NCBI GenBank assembly: GCA_015233135.1 | Contig: JADFYH010000031.1 | Span: 1-33,846, forward strand | Direction of reading: 5' to 3' | Length of the DNA: 33,846 nucleotides | From: Deltaproteobacteria bacterium | GTDB taxonomy: Bacteria > UBA10199 > JADFYH01 | In this document: positions 13,228 to 21,586 of the stretch, one piece after another | How positions within the stretch are numbered: the first letter of the stretch is position 1 | How the letters are laid out: the number at the start of each line of letters is the position of its first letter | Translations under genes and position numbers: made by a program | Notes under the pieces: model-generated | The model's database searches: none | What the model was told of the DNA's origin: nothing | Seen by the model: the letters and a program-made list of their open reading frames with translations, nothing else

Positions 13228-14545
13228 GTTCAATTCGAATCCTTAAGGTTTTTTCTTTAATGAACGACAATCGATCAATTTTTTTCAACGCCTTCTGCAT
13301 TTTTTCTTCACTCGAAGGATGAGTCAACAAAACCACCGGAACTTTTTTACCCAGATCTAATTCATGTTGATACACCGAGGCAATGCTAATTCCTTCTTTT
13401 CCCAAAAGACCCGTAATTTTCGACAAGGCCCCGGGCCGGTCCAAAACAGAAAAACGCAAATAATAAGCCGAATTAATTTTTTCCAGCGCTTTCAATTTTC
13501 CATTTTGCAGCGCTTCCCGGACAAAACCCAGAGGGGGCGTAATCACAGGAGATCCACTCACCAGGCGTCGCGCAATCTCCACCACATCGCCCATCACCGC
13601 AGAGGCCGTGGGCCCCCTGCCCGCTCCACGTCCATAGAACAACGATCGCCCCAAGGGCGTGCCTTCAATCAGAATGGCGTTAAAGACATCTTTTACAGAA
13701 GACAGCGGACTCGTTAAGGGGATCATTGTGGGATGCACTCGGGCTTCCAAACCATCTTGGTTCTTTTTTGCGATGGCCAGCAACTTGATGCAATAACCAA
13801 AACGATTGGCACATTCAAAATCCAGAGGGCTGAGTTCGGTAATCCCCTGAGTATAAATTTGTTTTAGGGGCACAAAAACACCGAAGGCCATAGAAATGAG
13901 GATGCAAAGCTTGTGGGCGGCATCGATGCCTTCGATATCAAAGGTAGGATCTTGTTCTGCGTAACCCAGGCGCTGCGCCTCTTTCAGGGTTTGTTGAAAT
14001 CCGGCCCCCTTATCGGCCATTTCACTGAGGATATAATTACAGGTGCCATTGATGATGGCTTGCAAGGAGTTAATTTCACAAGCCGCAAAGGCCTCGCGCA
14101 AGGCTCGCAAAACGGGGATGCCACCTCCCACCGAAGCCTCAAAACAAACTTGCGCTTCATGCCTGGCGGCCAAATCAAAAATTTCTTTTCCGTGCATGGC
14201 AAGCAAGGCCTTATTGGCAGTGACCACCTGTTTTTTATTCTGAATGGATTGACAGATAATTTCTTTTGCAACGCCAGTCCCCCCGATGAGCTCAATCACG
14301 ATATCAATTTCGGGGTCATTCACGATATCTTTCCACGAAGCAACGATTTGAGATTTGTTGACTCCCAAGTGCTGCGCTTCAGTAGGAACCAGGGTGGCAA
14401 CCTTCTTAATTTCCAAATCAAAACCCAATTTGTTTTTTAAAAACTTTTTTTGATCTCGCAAAATTTCCAACACCCCACCGCCGACGGTACCAGTTCCGAT
14501 GAGGCCTAGGGAGATTTTGGATTTTTTAGCTTTGGAAAAATTCAT
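13220..14545 (-). CDS. hom: Homoserine dehydrogenase with C-terminal ACT domain
   Basis: 441 residues. It reduces aspartate semialdehyde to homoserine with NAD(P)H. The Rossmann loop 'LGLIGTGTVGGGVLEIL' is at 13-29, the catalytic region has 'VVTANKALLAMHGKEIF' and 'GGGIPVLRALREAFAACEINSLQAIINGTCNYIL', and a C-terminal ACT domain begins at 'RFSVLDRPGALSKITGLLGKEGISI', the usual site of threonine feedback. The ATG at 14545 is used; a TTG five codons upstream would overlap the DUF2442 stop. Gene order alaC-hom-thrC is common in related bacteria, but here two small genes are wedged between alaC and hom. Confidence 0.96.
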   Translation of the reverse strand: MNFSKAKKSKISLGLIGTGTVGGGVLEILRDQKKFLKNKLGFDLEIKKVATLVPTEAQHLGVNKSQIVASWKDIVNDPEIDIVIELIGGTGVAKEIICQSIQNKKQVVTANKALLAMHGKEIFDLAARHEAQVCFEASVGGGIPVLRALREAFAACEINSLQAIINGTCNYILSEMADKGAGFQQTLKEAQRLGYAEQDPTFDIEGIDAAHKLCILISMAFGVFVPLKQIYTQGITELSPLDFECANRFGYCIKLLAIAKKNQDGLEARVHPTMIPLTSPLSSVKDVFNAILIEGTPLGRSLFYGRGAGRGPTASAVMGDVVEIARRLVSGSPVITPPLGFVREALQNGKLKALEKINSAYYLRFSVLDRPGALSKITGLLGKEGISIASVYQHELDLGKKVPVVLLTHPSSEEKMQKALKKIDRLSFIKEKTLRIRIEHG

Positions 14546-14552
14546 GAGAGTT

Positions 14553-14822
14553 TTAAGCAACTTTTGAATGGGTTAAGCCTAAAAACATAGATTCAATACT
14601 TAAATGATAATCCAAATCTGGCCATTCTATGCCAGTCTCTTTACAAATAAAGTGATAACGAGCAAGCTGTTGCAGAGATGCTTTTTGAAGCGGTTTGTAC
14701 CACTTTAAAGGAGTAGAAATCATACGACCATCTTTCAAAAGAACATGGAGATATTCTTCATCAAAGCGGACAGATTTACCTTTTAAAGAAATGCTTCCAT
14801 TTTTGTTTAAATTCTTTTTCAT
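14553..14822 (-). CDS. DUF2442 protein
   Basis: 89 residues. The DUF2442 core is visible: 'VRFDEEYLHVLLKDGRMISTPLKWYKPLQKASLQQLARY' and 'GIEWPDLDYHLSIESMFLG'. Function is unknown; the fold is small and beta-rich. It starts 47 bp inside the end of the DUF4160 gene, an unusually long overlap, and stops 7 bp before hom. DUF4160/DUF2442 neighbours are widespread and have been suggested to be toxin-antitoxin-like; that is a hypothesis only. The pair looks richer in A and T than the genes on either side. Confidence 0.85.
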   Translation of the reverse strand: MKKNLNKNGSISLKGKSVRFDEEYLHVLLKDGRMISTPLKWYKPLQKASLQQLARYHFICKETGIEWPDLDYHLSIESMFLGLTHSKVA

Positions 14823-15006
14823 ATTCTTTTGTAATTGCTAGCGCACTACTTAATTCCTTTTTACTGAGAGTATTTTGAAAAACTCCAAAGTGATTCAAAT
14901 CGATTTTAGCGAAATTACCTGCTTTGACCACATGAATGTGCATTGGCTCATGTTCATTTGCGTAGAAGAAAAATTGAAATCCATTTTTTCTAAGTAAAGT
15001 CGGCAT
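14776..15006 (-). CDS. DUF4160 protein
   Basis: 76 residues matching DUF4160: 'MPTLLRKNGFQFFFYANEHEPMHIHV' with the conserved His-x-His (H23, H25) at the end of the second strand, then 'AKIDLNHFG' and a basic helix 'EFKQKWKHFFKR'. Its ATG is only 3 bp after the alaC stop, so it is translated from the same message. The role is unknown; its usual partner DUF2442 follows directly. Confidence 0.85.
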   Translation of the reverse strand: MPTLLRKNGFQFFFYANEHEPMHIHVVKAGNFAKIDLNHFGVFQNTLSKKELSSALAITKEYEKEFKQKWKHFFKR

Positions 15007-15009
15007 AGG

Positions 15010-16179
15010 TCAAAGTTTCAAAGCCCTTTTTATCCCCTTCGCCGCCTGCTTAATGCGTTTCTCATTCTCCACCAAAGCGAAGCGCACATAGCCCTCTCCG
15101 TATTCCCCAAAGCCAATCCCCGGAGCTACCGCAACCCCTGCCTCTTTTAAAAGTAATTTTGAAAATTCAAAGCTTCCTAACGCTTGGTGAGATTCTGGAA
15201 TCTTTGCCCACACAAACATCGTGGCTTTTGGTTTTTCTATAGGCCAGCCCTGCTTGGTAAATTCCTCACAAAGCACATCGCGTCTCACTCTATAAGTATC
15301 GCAGATCTCCCTCACACAGGATTGAGGGCCATTCAGTGCCACAGTTGCTGCTATCTGGATGGGTTGAAAACTTCCATAATCGAGATAACTTTTTATTCGA
15401 GCGAGTGCGCCCACCATTTCTTTGTTTCCACTACAAAAACCCACTCGCCAACCAGGCATCGAATAACTTTTGGAAAGCGTGAAAAATTCTACCGCCAGAT
15501 CTTTGGCCCCCTTTACCTGCAAAATGGAGGGAGCCACATAACCATCAAACACCAGATCGGCATAGGCAATATCGTGGATCACTCTGATATTATTTTCTTT
15601 GGCGAAGGCGACAATCTTTTCCAAGAAAGGCAAGTCCACAGTCATCGTACTGGGATTCGAAGGAAAAGAAATGACAAGTAACTTGGGCTTAGGCCAAATA
15701 CTTTTAAAGGCTCTCTCCAGATTTTCTAAAAAACCATTTTCCGAACTCGCATGAATAGAGCGGACATCCGCCCCTGCAATCACGACCGAATACGTATGAA
15801 TAGGATAAGTAGGACTTTGTACAAACACCACATCCCCCGGCGAGCACATGGCCATCACCAAATGGCTGATTCCCTCTTTGGCCCCAATGGTGCTAATGGT
15901 CTCGGTTTCCGGATCGAGACTCACCTGAAAACGACGCGCATACCAATCGGAAAGGGCCTGGCGTAATTTGGGAATTCCCTTGGTGAGTGAATAACGATGA
16001 TTGATGGGCTTGGCAGCGGCTTCAATTAATTTTTGGACGATGTGAGGAGGTGTGGCGAGATCGGGATTTCCCATCCCCAAATTGATGACATCTTCCCCTT
16101 TACGGCGAGATTCCAGCATCAGCTGGGTAATCGCACCCAAAATGTAGGGAGGTAAGCGTTGAATTCGTTCGTAAGTCAT
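15010..16179 (-). CDS. alaC: Alanine aminotransferase, AlaC type
   Basis: 389 residues of a fold-type I aminotransferase. Close in wording to E. coli AlaC throughout: 'RIQRLPPYI', '[17 protein letters not shown]', '[10 protein letters not shown]', 'SFPSNPS', '[21 protein letters not shown]', '[19 protein letters not shown]' with the PLP lysine K237, and '[23 protein letters not shown]'. It makes alanine from pyruvate with glutamate as donor. First gene of the run that continues into DUF4160, DUF2442, hom, thrC and glpX. No good ribosome binding site is seen before the ATG. A related LL-diaminopimelate or methionine-type specificity cannot be excluded. Confidence 0.9.
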   Translation of the reverse strand: MTYERIQRLPPYILGAITQLMLESRRKGEDVINLGMGNPDLATPPHIVQKLIEAAAKPINHRYSLTKGIPKLRQALSDWYARRFQVSLDPETETISTIGAKEGISHLVMAMCSPGDVVFVQSPTYPIHTYSVVIAGADVRSIHASSENGFLENLERAFKSIWPKPKLLVISFPSNPSTMTVDLPFLEKIVAFAKENNIRVIHDIAYADLVFDGYVAPSILQVKGAKDLAVEFFTLSKSYSMPGWRVGFCSGNKEMVGALARIKSYLDYGSFQPIQIAATVALNGPQSCVREICDTYRVRRDVLCEEFTKQGWPIEKPKATMFVWAKIPESHQALGSFEFSKLLLKEAGVAVAPGIGFGEYGEGYVRFALVENEKRIKQAAKGIKRALKL

Positions 16180-16234
16180 GAAAGAAGGTTATTTCATGCG
16201 GAAGAAAATATTGTAAAGGGAAAAGATGAAGCCC

Positions 16235-16270
16235 CATCTCCCCGTGAGGGAGAGGGTCGGGGTGAGGGGA
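16235..16270. repeat. Dispersed 'CTCCCCGTGAGGGAGAGGG' hairpin element
   Basis: Part of the 213-bp gap 16180-16392, which holds no gene. Its reading CTCCC..GGGAG followed by AGGGTCGGGGTGAGGGG matches the elements at 27351, 27483 and 31796. These are short imperfect hairpins with a TGAGGG tail, a kind of extragenic repeat seen in many Gram-negative genomes. Confidence 0.7.
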
Positions 16271-16392
16271 TAAATTGAATAAACTGAACTTCAAGCAGAC
16301 GTACTCACTTTTTGACTTTTCCTGTAAGCCGGAGAATATTTTTGAATTTGCTGCATTGCTTCACGGCGGCATTGCCCCCCTGATTGGAGAGT

Positions 16393-18549
16393 TTAAAAAT
16401 TTGAGTTCTCGGAAACAGCAGCTACAACGACGCGAAACCCAAAAAAATTGGTGCGTATATCAGGTAGGTTGAAGCTCCGACTGGCCGCCCCCGCGTTCCC
16501 GCCACCATCGTAGTTCCAGGAAACACCACGCAGCTCTCTTGAACCAAATTCAGGATTTAAAAACCCTGCTATTGTTTCGGATAACCCTTTTAAACTTGTT
16601 CTATACCAACCATTACACCATTCCCATACTCCGTTAATTCTTATTCCCAATCTATTGACCAAAGTCGCATCTACATCCTTCGGGCCTTCATCATAGCGTC
16701 TATTAAAATCTGCATTGCTTCCATCGGGGGCTTTGCCATCACTGGTTCCATATTTATTATTGCGGCATTGTTTTGTTTGAGGATCAATCCCTCCTCGTCT
16801 TACAAGCTCACTTTCAGCCGCTGTGGGAAGGCGGCCCGGGAGCCCTTTTAATATGCGCCCCAGCCAATCAGCGCAACCCAAGGCCTCGAACCAATTGATT
16901 TCGACGGCGGGTTGATTGGGTCTGTCAAAGTTTTCTCCACTTTTATATTTTTTTGGCACTGCTTCAACAATCTGCAACCCGTTTAGATTCGTTTTTGGGT
17001 CAAACAAACCCTGTACAAACTTTCTACCTCTAAAAAAATCCTGCTCCCTGATGTCATTTCCAAAAGATTCACTTTCCAGCATCTCTCCAATTGTGTTTTC
17101 ACTTCCTCTACCTACAAATGTCTTGGCCTCCACTTCTGTTGCAAAGCGGGCTATCACCCAACAATAGGGACTTTCTGCTTGGGTCGCGATCACCGCAAAG
17201 GGTCTTTCTTGCATCGCGGCCCTATACTGATCAAGCACTGAATTCGTCACCACCGTTTCACTCATTTCAAAGTCGGGCAGAGTGATCTCTTGAGCAGTGC
17301 CTTCATTACCCTCTGCACCCATTCTGAATCTGCCGCCTTGTACGTAAACCATATTCACTAAGGAGGCGATCGGATTTGATTTTCCAATCTCTTGAATACC
17401 TGCTTTCTCAATGGCAGAAATCTTTTGTTGTAAGTAGTAAATTACCTCCCTAAAAGCGCCTTGATCTGTTGTTGCATCTCCTCTTCCTTCAGCATCACGC
17501 AATCGATTGCAAGCATGTTCAAGGTCGGCCCTTAATCCTTCAAGCTCCGACGTCATACTTGGACGAGACCTGGCTCCTCTTCCCACCGCCCCCATCGCCA
17601 GCATCAAGGTTTGCAGCTGTGTTTGATGCCAAATCTCTGGGATTCGGCCTGCAAACTCGATGAAGTCTTGGCAGCTGGGGGATTCTACCGTAGGGGCGGC
17701 CCTCTGTGGCCGCCCGTCACCATTTGCGGTCGGGCACGGAGGCCCAACCCTACGAAGAAGATGACTTCCAACTGCAAACATCCCATGCCCCACACAAAAA
17801 GCCGCATCCGTTACACTATTTTTGACAAGCTCTCGCCAGTTCAAGGCATCTCTCCAAACTTCTCTTTGCTCCACGGCTTCAAACAAATTGCGATGTAAAA
17901 TCTGGCGTGAGACTTTATTGATTTGATGTCCCGCAAAGATCTCTAGTCCTGTTGCCACACAATTCGTCGCTCCACCGATCAATCTTCCCAAAATAAAGCT
18001 ACCTGTGCTTCCGCCCAGCGCATGGCCCAGCACCTCCGCGGCTCCCAGGTTACCCATGCTGAGTAAATCTTGGGCCGAAAATGAGTTGGACGAATAGGAC
18101 TGATGGGACAAATAGGCCTGGATGTTTCCGGAAAGATATTGATTCACCAGGTGCGTGACGGGAATACGAATACAGAATGCGGCCACTCTACCGAGTGCGT
18201 TATTGCCGACAAAGGCAATCAGACCTTGGCCGGCAGCCCTTCCTGCGAAGCCGGCGGGGATTCCGGCAGCCACCGCTATCCCCAGCTGTAGAGCAAAAGA
18301 TTGGGTACAGATTTCCTGATCGAAAAACTCCAATACCGGTCGGGCACAGAGACCCGACCCTACGGAGGAATAGAGGGAGGAAAAAATTGAATGTTTGATT
18401 TCGTGCAAGGCAGCAACGGCTTGGCTCAAATGGGGAAATTGAGATGGGCTAATATTTGGTGGGGACGCTTCAGCGGCAGGATGAGGCGACAAGCGGGAAT
18501 CGTTTATAGGTAAAGCTAAAGATTGGATGGTTCTGTTAAGGGTTACCAT
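16393..18549 (-). CDS. Large protein with glycine/alanine-rich hydrophobic domain and C-terminal SUMF1-type (FGE-sulfatase) fold
   Basis: 718 residues. Residues 80-215 are hydrophobic and rich in Gly/Ala (GIAVAAGIPAGFAGRAAGQG, 'GHALGGSTGSFILGRLIGGA'), like a glycine-zipper membrane segment. A helical region (335-385) follows. From about 398 to 712 there is a SUMF1 fold: 'MVYVQGGRFRMGAEGNEG', 'PAVEINWFEALGCADWLG', 'RLPTAAESELVRRGG', 'INGVWEWCNGWY', 'ELRGVSWNYDGGG', 'FFGFRVV'. The copper cysteines of true formylglycine-generating enzyme, expected after the GVSW motif, are absent, so it is not an active FGE; a structural or ligand-binding role is more likely. Residues about 62-72 and 265-289 are encoded by dispersed palindromic repeats. 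No ribosome binding site is seen; a hairpin abuts the start. No close family is recognised for the N-terminal half. Confidence 0.75.
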   Translation of the reverse strand: MVTLNRTIQSLALPINDSRLSPHPAAEASPPNISPSQFPHLSQAVAALHEIKHSIFSSLYSSVGSGLCARPVLEFFDQEICTQSFALQLGIAVAAGIPAGFAGRAAGQGLIAFVGNNALGRVAAFCIRIPVTHLVNQYLSGNIQAYLSHQSYSSNSFSAQDLLSMGNLGAAEVLGHALGGSTGSFILGRLIGGATNCVATGLEIFAGHQINKVSRQILHRNLFEAVEQREVWRDALNWRELVKNSVTDAAFCVGHGMFAVGSHLLRRVGPPCPTANGDGRPQRAAPTVESPSCQDFIEFAGRIPEIWHQTQLQTLMLAMGAVGRGARSRPSMTSELEGLRADLEHACNRLRDAEGRGDATTDQGAFREVIYYLQQKISAIEKAGIQEIGKSNPIASLVNMVYVQGGRFRMGAEGNEGTAQEITLPDFEMSETVVTNSVLDQYRAAMQERPFAVIATQAESPYCWVIARFATEVEAKTFVGRGSENTIGEMLESESFGNDIREQDFFRGRKFVQGLFDPKTNLNGLQIVEAVPKKYKSGENFDRPNQPAVEINWFEALGCADWLGRILKGLPGRLPTAAESELVRRGGIDPQTKQCRNNKYGTSDGKAPDGSNADFNRRYDEGPKDVDATLVNRLGIRINGVWEWCNGWYRTSLKGLSETIAGFLNPEFGSRELRGVSWNYDGGGNAGAASRSFNLPDIRTNFFGFRVVVAAVSENSNF
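17691..17753. repeat. Dispersed 'TAGGGGCGG' palindromic element inside a coding sequence
   Basis: A left arm TAGGGGCGGCCCTCTGTGG and CCGCCC (17691-17715) and a right arm GGGCACGGAGGCC-CAACCCTA (17732-17752) form an imperfect inverted repeat. It is the same family as the 26131/26208 pair. Here it is in frame and encodes about 22 residues of the SUMF1-type protein, rich in Gly, Pro and Arg. Confidence 0.7.
18336..18363. repeat. Second, shorter copy of the palindromic element in the same gene
   Basis: CCGGTCGGGCACAGAGACCC then GACCCTAC, a GTCGGG/CCCGAC hairpin with the same CCCTAC end as the other copies. It encodes the stretch VGSGLCARP near residue 65 of the SUMF1-type protein without breaking the frame. 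Confidence 0.6.
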
Positions 18550-18599
18550 ATAAGTTTTAAGCCTCGGAGACTTAAGCTCTCTCAGGCTTTAAAACTTAT
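18550..18599. promoter_or_regulatory. 50-bp hairpin abutting the start codon of the SUMF1-type gene
   Basis: ATAAGTTTTAAGCCT (18550-18564) pairs with AGGCTTTAAAACTTAT (18584-18599) with one bulged base; the inner part adds GAG/CTC around CTTAAG. The element ends directly at the ATG (18547-18549, minus strand), where a ribosome binding site would be expected. In an mRNA it would hide the start region, so it may control translation. It is also placed to end transcription from recG, but no T-run follows. Confidence 0.5.
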
Positions 18600-18646
18600 C
18601 GGTATAAATTAGAAATAGTTGTGTGGTTTTTTTAGATTTTTTTACA

Positions 18647-20764
18647 CTACCCCACCTGCGTCAAGCCCAGTCTCCCTTTCCAGCGATGAAATAAAACTTC
18701 TTTTATATCTTTGGATTTCTCCTGGCTCAAATGGGGATCACTTTCAATCCAAGCATCCGCTTCTTTTTTTGCCTTTTCTAAAATCGGCAAGTCGCGCACC
18801 AAATTGGCAATTCTGAAATCCGGCAAACCGGATTGGCGGGTGCCCATGAAATCACCCGGGCCGCGGATTTCCAGGTCGGCCTCGGCAATTTTAAAACCGT
18901 CGTTCGTTTTACTCATCATCTGCAAACGTTGGAGTGCCGTTTCACTGCGAGGCCAGGAGGCCACGAGGAAGCAATAGGATTTTTCGGAACCTCTCCCCAC
19001 ACGTCCTCTCATTTGATGCAGCTGAGACAGGCCAAAACGCTCGGCGTGCTCCACCACCATGAGGGTGGCGTTTGGCACGTCGATGCCGACTTCAATCACG
19101 GTGGTGGAAACTAGAATTTGAATTTTGTTTTCCAAAAAATTGTGCAGCACCTCTTCTTTTTCTTCCGACTTCATTTGCCCGTGAACTAGACCCACTTTGT
19201 ATTCTCTAAACACTTCCTGAAGATGGGCGGCACTTTGCGTGGCGTTTTTCAAATCTTGTTTTTCACTTTCGTCTACCAAGGGATAAATAAAATAAATCTG
19301 TCGCCCCTGGGCGATAAGCTTTCGAGCGAACTCATAAATGCGTGGCAAATCTTTTTCGGAATAAACCCGCGTGTCGATGGGCTGGCGGCCTTTGGGAAGC
19401 TCATCGATCGTCGAAATTTCCAAATCACCATAGACGGTCATCGCCAAGGTACGCGGGATGGGCGTTGCCGTCATAATCAGGATATGAGTCCCGTCCCCTT
19501 TTTTCTTCAGCTCCGCTCTTTGCATCACGCCAAAGCGATGCTGTTCATCGATAATCGCCAGGGCTAGATTTTTAAATTCTACTTCGTCTTCAATTAAGGA
19601 GTGAGTGCCCACCAGAAAATGGATTTCTCCGCTTTTAATTTTTTCGAGCACTTCTCTTTTATCAGCGGCCGACATCGCACTTTTGAGTAAGGCGATTTTG
19701 ATCGGATAAGGCTCTAAAATTTTCTGGATATTCCGCGTGTGTTGCTCCGCCAGAATTTCAGTCGGCGCCATGAGGGCGACTTGATAACCCGTTTGGATCA
19801 CACCCAAAGCCACCGCTATCGCGACCAGAGTTTTTCCACAGCCCACATCTCCCTGAACTAGTCGAGACATGGCTTTGCGGGCGCTTAAATTTTTTAGAAT
19901 TTCCTGAATCACCTTTTGTTGTGCCTGGGTGGGAGTAAAAGGAAGCGTGCTCAGAAACTGCTGAATCAAATTTTGGTCGATCTGCAACGCGACTCCGCTT
20001 GGGACTTGTTCTGCTTGCCCCTGCCCTGCCTTTTTAAGGGCCAGCCCCAAAGAAAGATAGAAAAATTCTTCAAAAATAAGCCGCTGATGCGCGCGGCTGG
20101 CATAGGCATTCAAATCTTGTAGGGCGGCAGGATCTACAGGCTGATGAATGCTTTCAAAGCTTTCGGAGAGTGCGGGTAATTGATATTTTTCTAACAATTC
20201 AGCGGGAAGAGTTTCTTGTTGTTGCTTTGAAAATTGGATCAGCAAATTTTCTCTAAAACGCAGCAGCATTTTATTATTCAATCCTTCAGTCAGCGGATAC
20301 ACGGGAATAATTCCCGCTTCCTCTAAATCTTCTTCCTCTTCTAACCACTGAATCTGCGGATGCACCATTTGCCACTGCGCCCCGAAGCGGGAAAGCTCAC
20401 CTTGGAGGATAGCCCAACGACCTTTTTTAAATTGTTTGGTAAGCGAGGCATAAAAACGAAAAAATTTTGTCTCTAAAATTTCGAATTTATTTTGAAAGAG
20501 GGCAGAAAAAACTTTTTTTCGGGAACGCGAACTCACTGCCTCTGTGTAATCCAGAAGCTTGGCCTTAAACATCACCTGCTCGCCGATTTGCGCCTGGCTT
20601 AAGCTCTCAATGGCCTTGAAATCGATATAGCGATGAGGGATGTGATAGAGCAGATCTTCGAAGGTTTTGATATTCAATCTGGCCAGCAAATCCGCCAGAC
20701 GCGGGCCTACACCTTTTAAGTATTGAATGGGAGTTTCCAGAAACTTGAGAAAATTCTGCATCAT
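18647..20764 (-). CDS. recG: ATP-dependent DNA helicase RecG
   Basis: 705 residues, normal length. RecG remodels stalled replication forks and branched DNA. The N-terminal wedge domain has 'PIQYLKGVGPRLADLLARLNIKTFEDLLYHIPHRYID'. Helicase motifs follow in order: Walker A 'GDVGCGKT', 'MAPTEILAEQH', 'DEQHRFGV' (motif II, DEQH), 'MTATPIPRTLAMT', 'VHGQMKSEEKEEVL', 'VSTTVIEVGIDVPNATLMVVEHAERFGLSQLHQMRGRVGRG', and the RecG C-terminal 'GFKIAEADLEIRGPGDFMGTRQSG'. It starts 6 bp after the E2-like gene; the two consecutive ATG codons (20764 and 20761) cannot be told apart and neither has a clear ribosome binding site. Confidence 0.97.
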   Translation of the reverse strand: MMQNFLKFLETPIQYLKGVGPRLADLLARLNIKTFEDLLYHIPHRYIDFKAIESLSQAQIGEQVMFKAKLLDYTEAVSSRSRKKVFSALFQNKFEILETKFFRFYASLTKQFKKGRWAILQGELSRFGAQWQMVHPQIQWLEEEEDLEEAGIIPVYPLTEGLNNKMLLRFRENLLIQFSKQQQETLPAELLEKYQLPALSESFESIHQPVDPAALQDLNAYASRAHQRLIFEEFFYLSLGLALKKAGQGQAEQVPSGVALQIDQNLIQQFLSTLPFTPTQAQQKVIQEILKNLSARKAMSRLVQGDVGCGKTLVAIAVALGVIQTGYQVALMAPTEILAEQHTRNIQKILEPYPIKIALLKSAMSAADKREVLEKIKSGEIHFLVGTHSLIEDEVEFKNLALAIIDEQHRFGVMQRAELKKKGDGTHILIMTATPIPRTLAMTVYGDLEISTIDELPKGRQPIDTRVYSEKDLPRIYEFARKLIAQGRQIYFIYPLVDESEKQDLKNATQSAAHLQEVFREYKVGLVHGQMKSEEKEEVLHNFLENKIQILVSTTVIEVGIDVPNATLMVVEHAERFGLSQLHQMRGRVGRGSEKSYCFLVASWPRSETALQRLQMMSKTNDGFKIAEADLEIRGPGDFMGTRQSGLPDFRIANLVRDLPILEKAKKEADAWIESDPHLSQEKSKDIKEVLFHRWKGRLGLTQVG

Positions 20765-20770
20765 GAGGAG

Positions 20771-21586
20771 TTATAAAATTTTTTCCGGCGATTCAATCAG
20801 TTCGCGGAATGCCTTTAGAATCTGAGCCGCAGCGGCTCCATCCATAAAACGATGATCAAAGGTGGCACCCATCTCGAGGATAGGACGGGCAACTACTTGT
20901 CCATCCACCACCCAGGGACGCAGCTGAATTTCACCCACACAGAGGATCAGCGGAACCCGACTCATCGGAGTGATGGGGGCAAAGCCCGCCGAACTCCCGA
21001 GCGAACCAATGTTGGTTACCATCGCAGAACCGAAGGGATCCTCGGGCAGACCCAAGACCCGTGAATGGAGGCGCAGATCGTGGATCAGAAAGCTGATGAG
21101 GCGAAGAGTAAAAGGGAGCAAACAAGCGGGAATCCATTTCAAGAGGCGCAGGGTTGCGGTGAACTGAGGGTCTTTTCTGGCGTGGATTTTTTCACTCTTG
21201 TCGCGCAGCTCCCTGGCAATCTCTCCAATAGTTTTACGATCACAAGAGTCAATCTTGGCCCCCGAGAGATCGTGGCGCCCGCCCTCTTCCCGGGTTGCCA
21301 TCTGCAGAAAAATATCCACCGTGTTTCGAAGATAGATCTTTCCCCAACGAATGATTCCATTCATCTCGGGAAATTGGCGAAGCGTGAGCGCTGCTGCCCT
21401 GGCGACCAGATGAGTCACCGTGATCTTCCCTGCCCCTTCCGCCCGCAGTCTTTCCAGAAAGGCAAGGCCCTGGGTGAAGTCGAATTGCAGCAACCCATAA
21501 ACAGTCGGATCGTTCGGCGCCCGCCAACTTGCGACAGCAATACGTCTCCAGGGGCTTGGATTTTGAAGAGCTGTGAATTTTGTCAT
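20771..21586 (-). CDS. 2-oxoacid dehydrogenase E2-type acyltransferase without lipoyl domain
   Basis: 271 residues forming only the catalytic CAT-like domain of E2 acyltransferases: 'KITVTHLVARAAALTLRQFPEMNGIIRWG', 'IGEIARELRDKSEKIHARKDP', 'AMVTNIGSLGSSAGFAPITPMSRVPLILCVGEI', and the catalytic 'ATFDHRFMDGAAAA' (His-x3-Asp-Gly). No lipoyl or E1-binding domain precedes it, so it cannot be a standard pyruvate or oxoglutarate dehydrogenase subunit; such solo domains may transfer other acyl groups. Its ATG follows the fumarase stop directly (TAAATG), so the two are coupled. Confidence 0.88.
   Translation of the reverse strand: MTKFTALQNPSPWRRIAVASWRAPNDPTVYGLLQFDFTQGLAFLERLRAEGAGKITVTHLVARAAALTLRQFPEMNGIIRWGKIYLRNTVDIFLQMATREEGGRHDLSGAKIDSCDRKTIGEIARELRDKSEKIHARKDPQFTATLRLLKWIPACLLPFTLRLISFLIHDLRLHSRVLGLPEDPFGSAMVTNIGSLGSSAGFAPITPMSRVPLILCVGEIQLRPWVVDGQVVARPILEMGATFDHRFMDGAAAAQILKAFRELIESPEKIL

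Noticed and set aside
16393-17356. Active formylglycine-generating enzyme or sulfatase maturase
   Set aside because: The copper-binding Cys pair expected after the GVSW motif is absent and no sulfatase gene is nearby.
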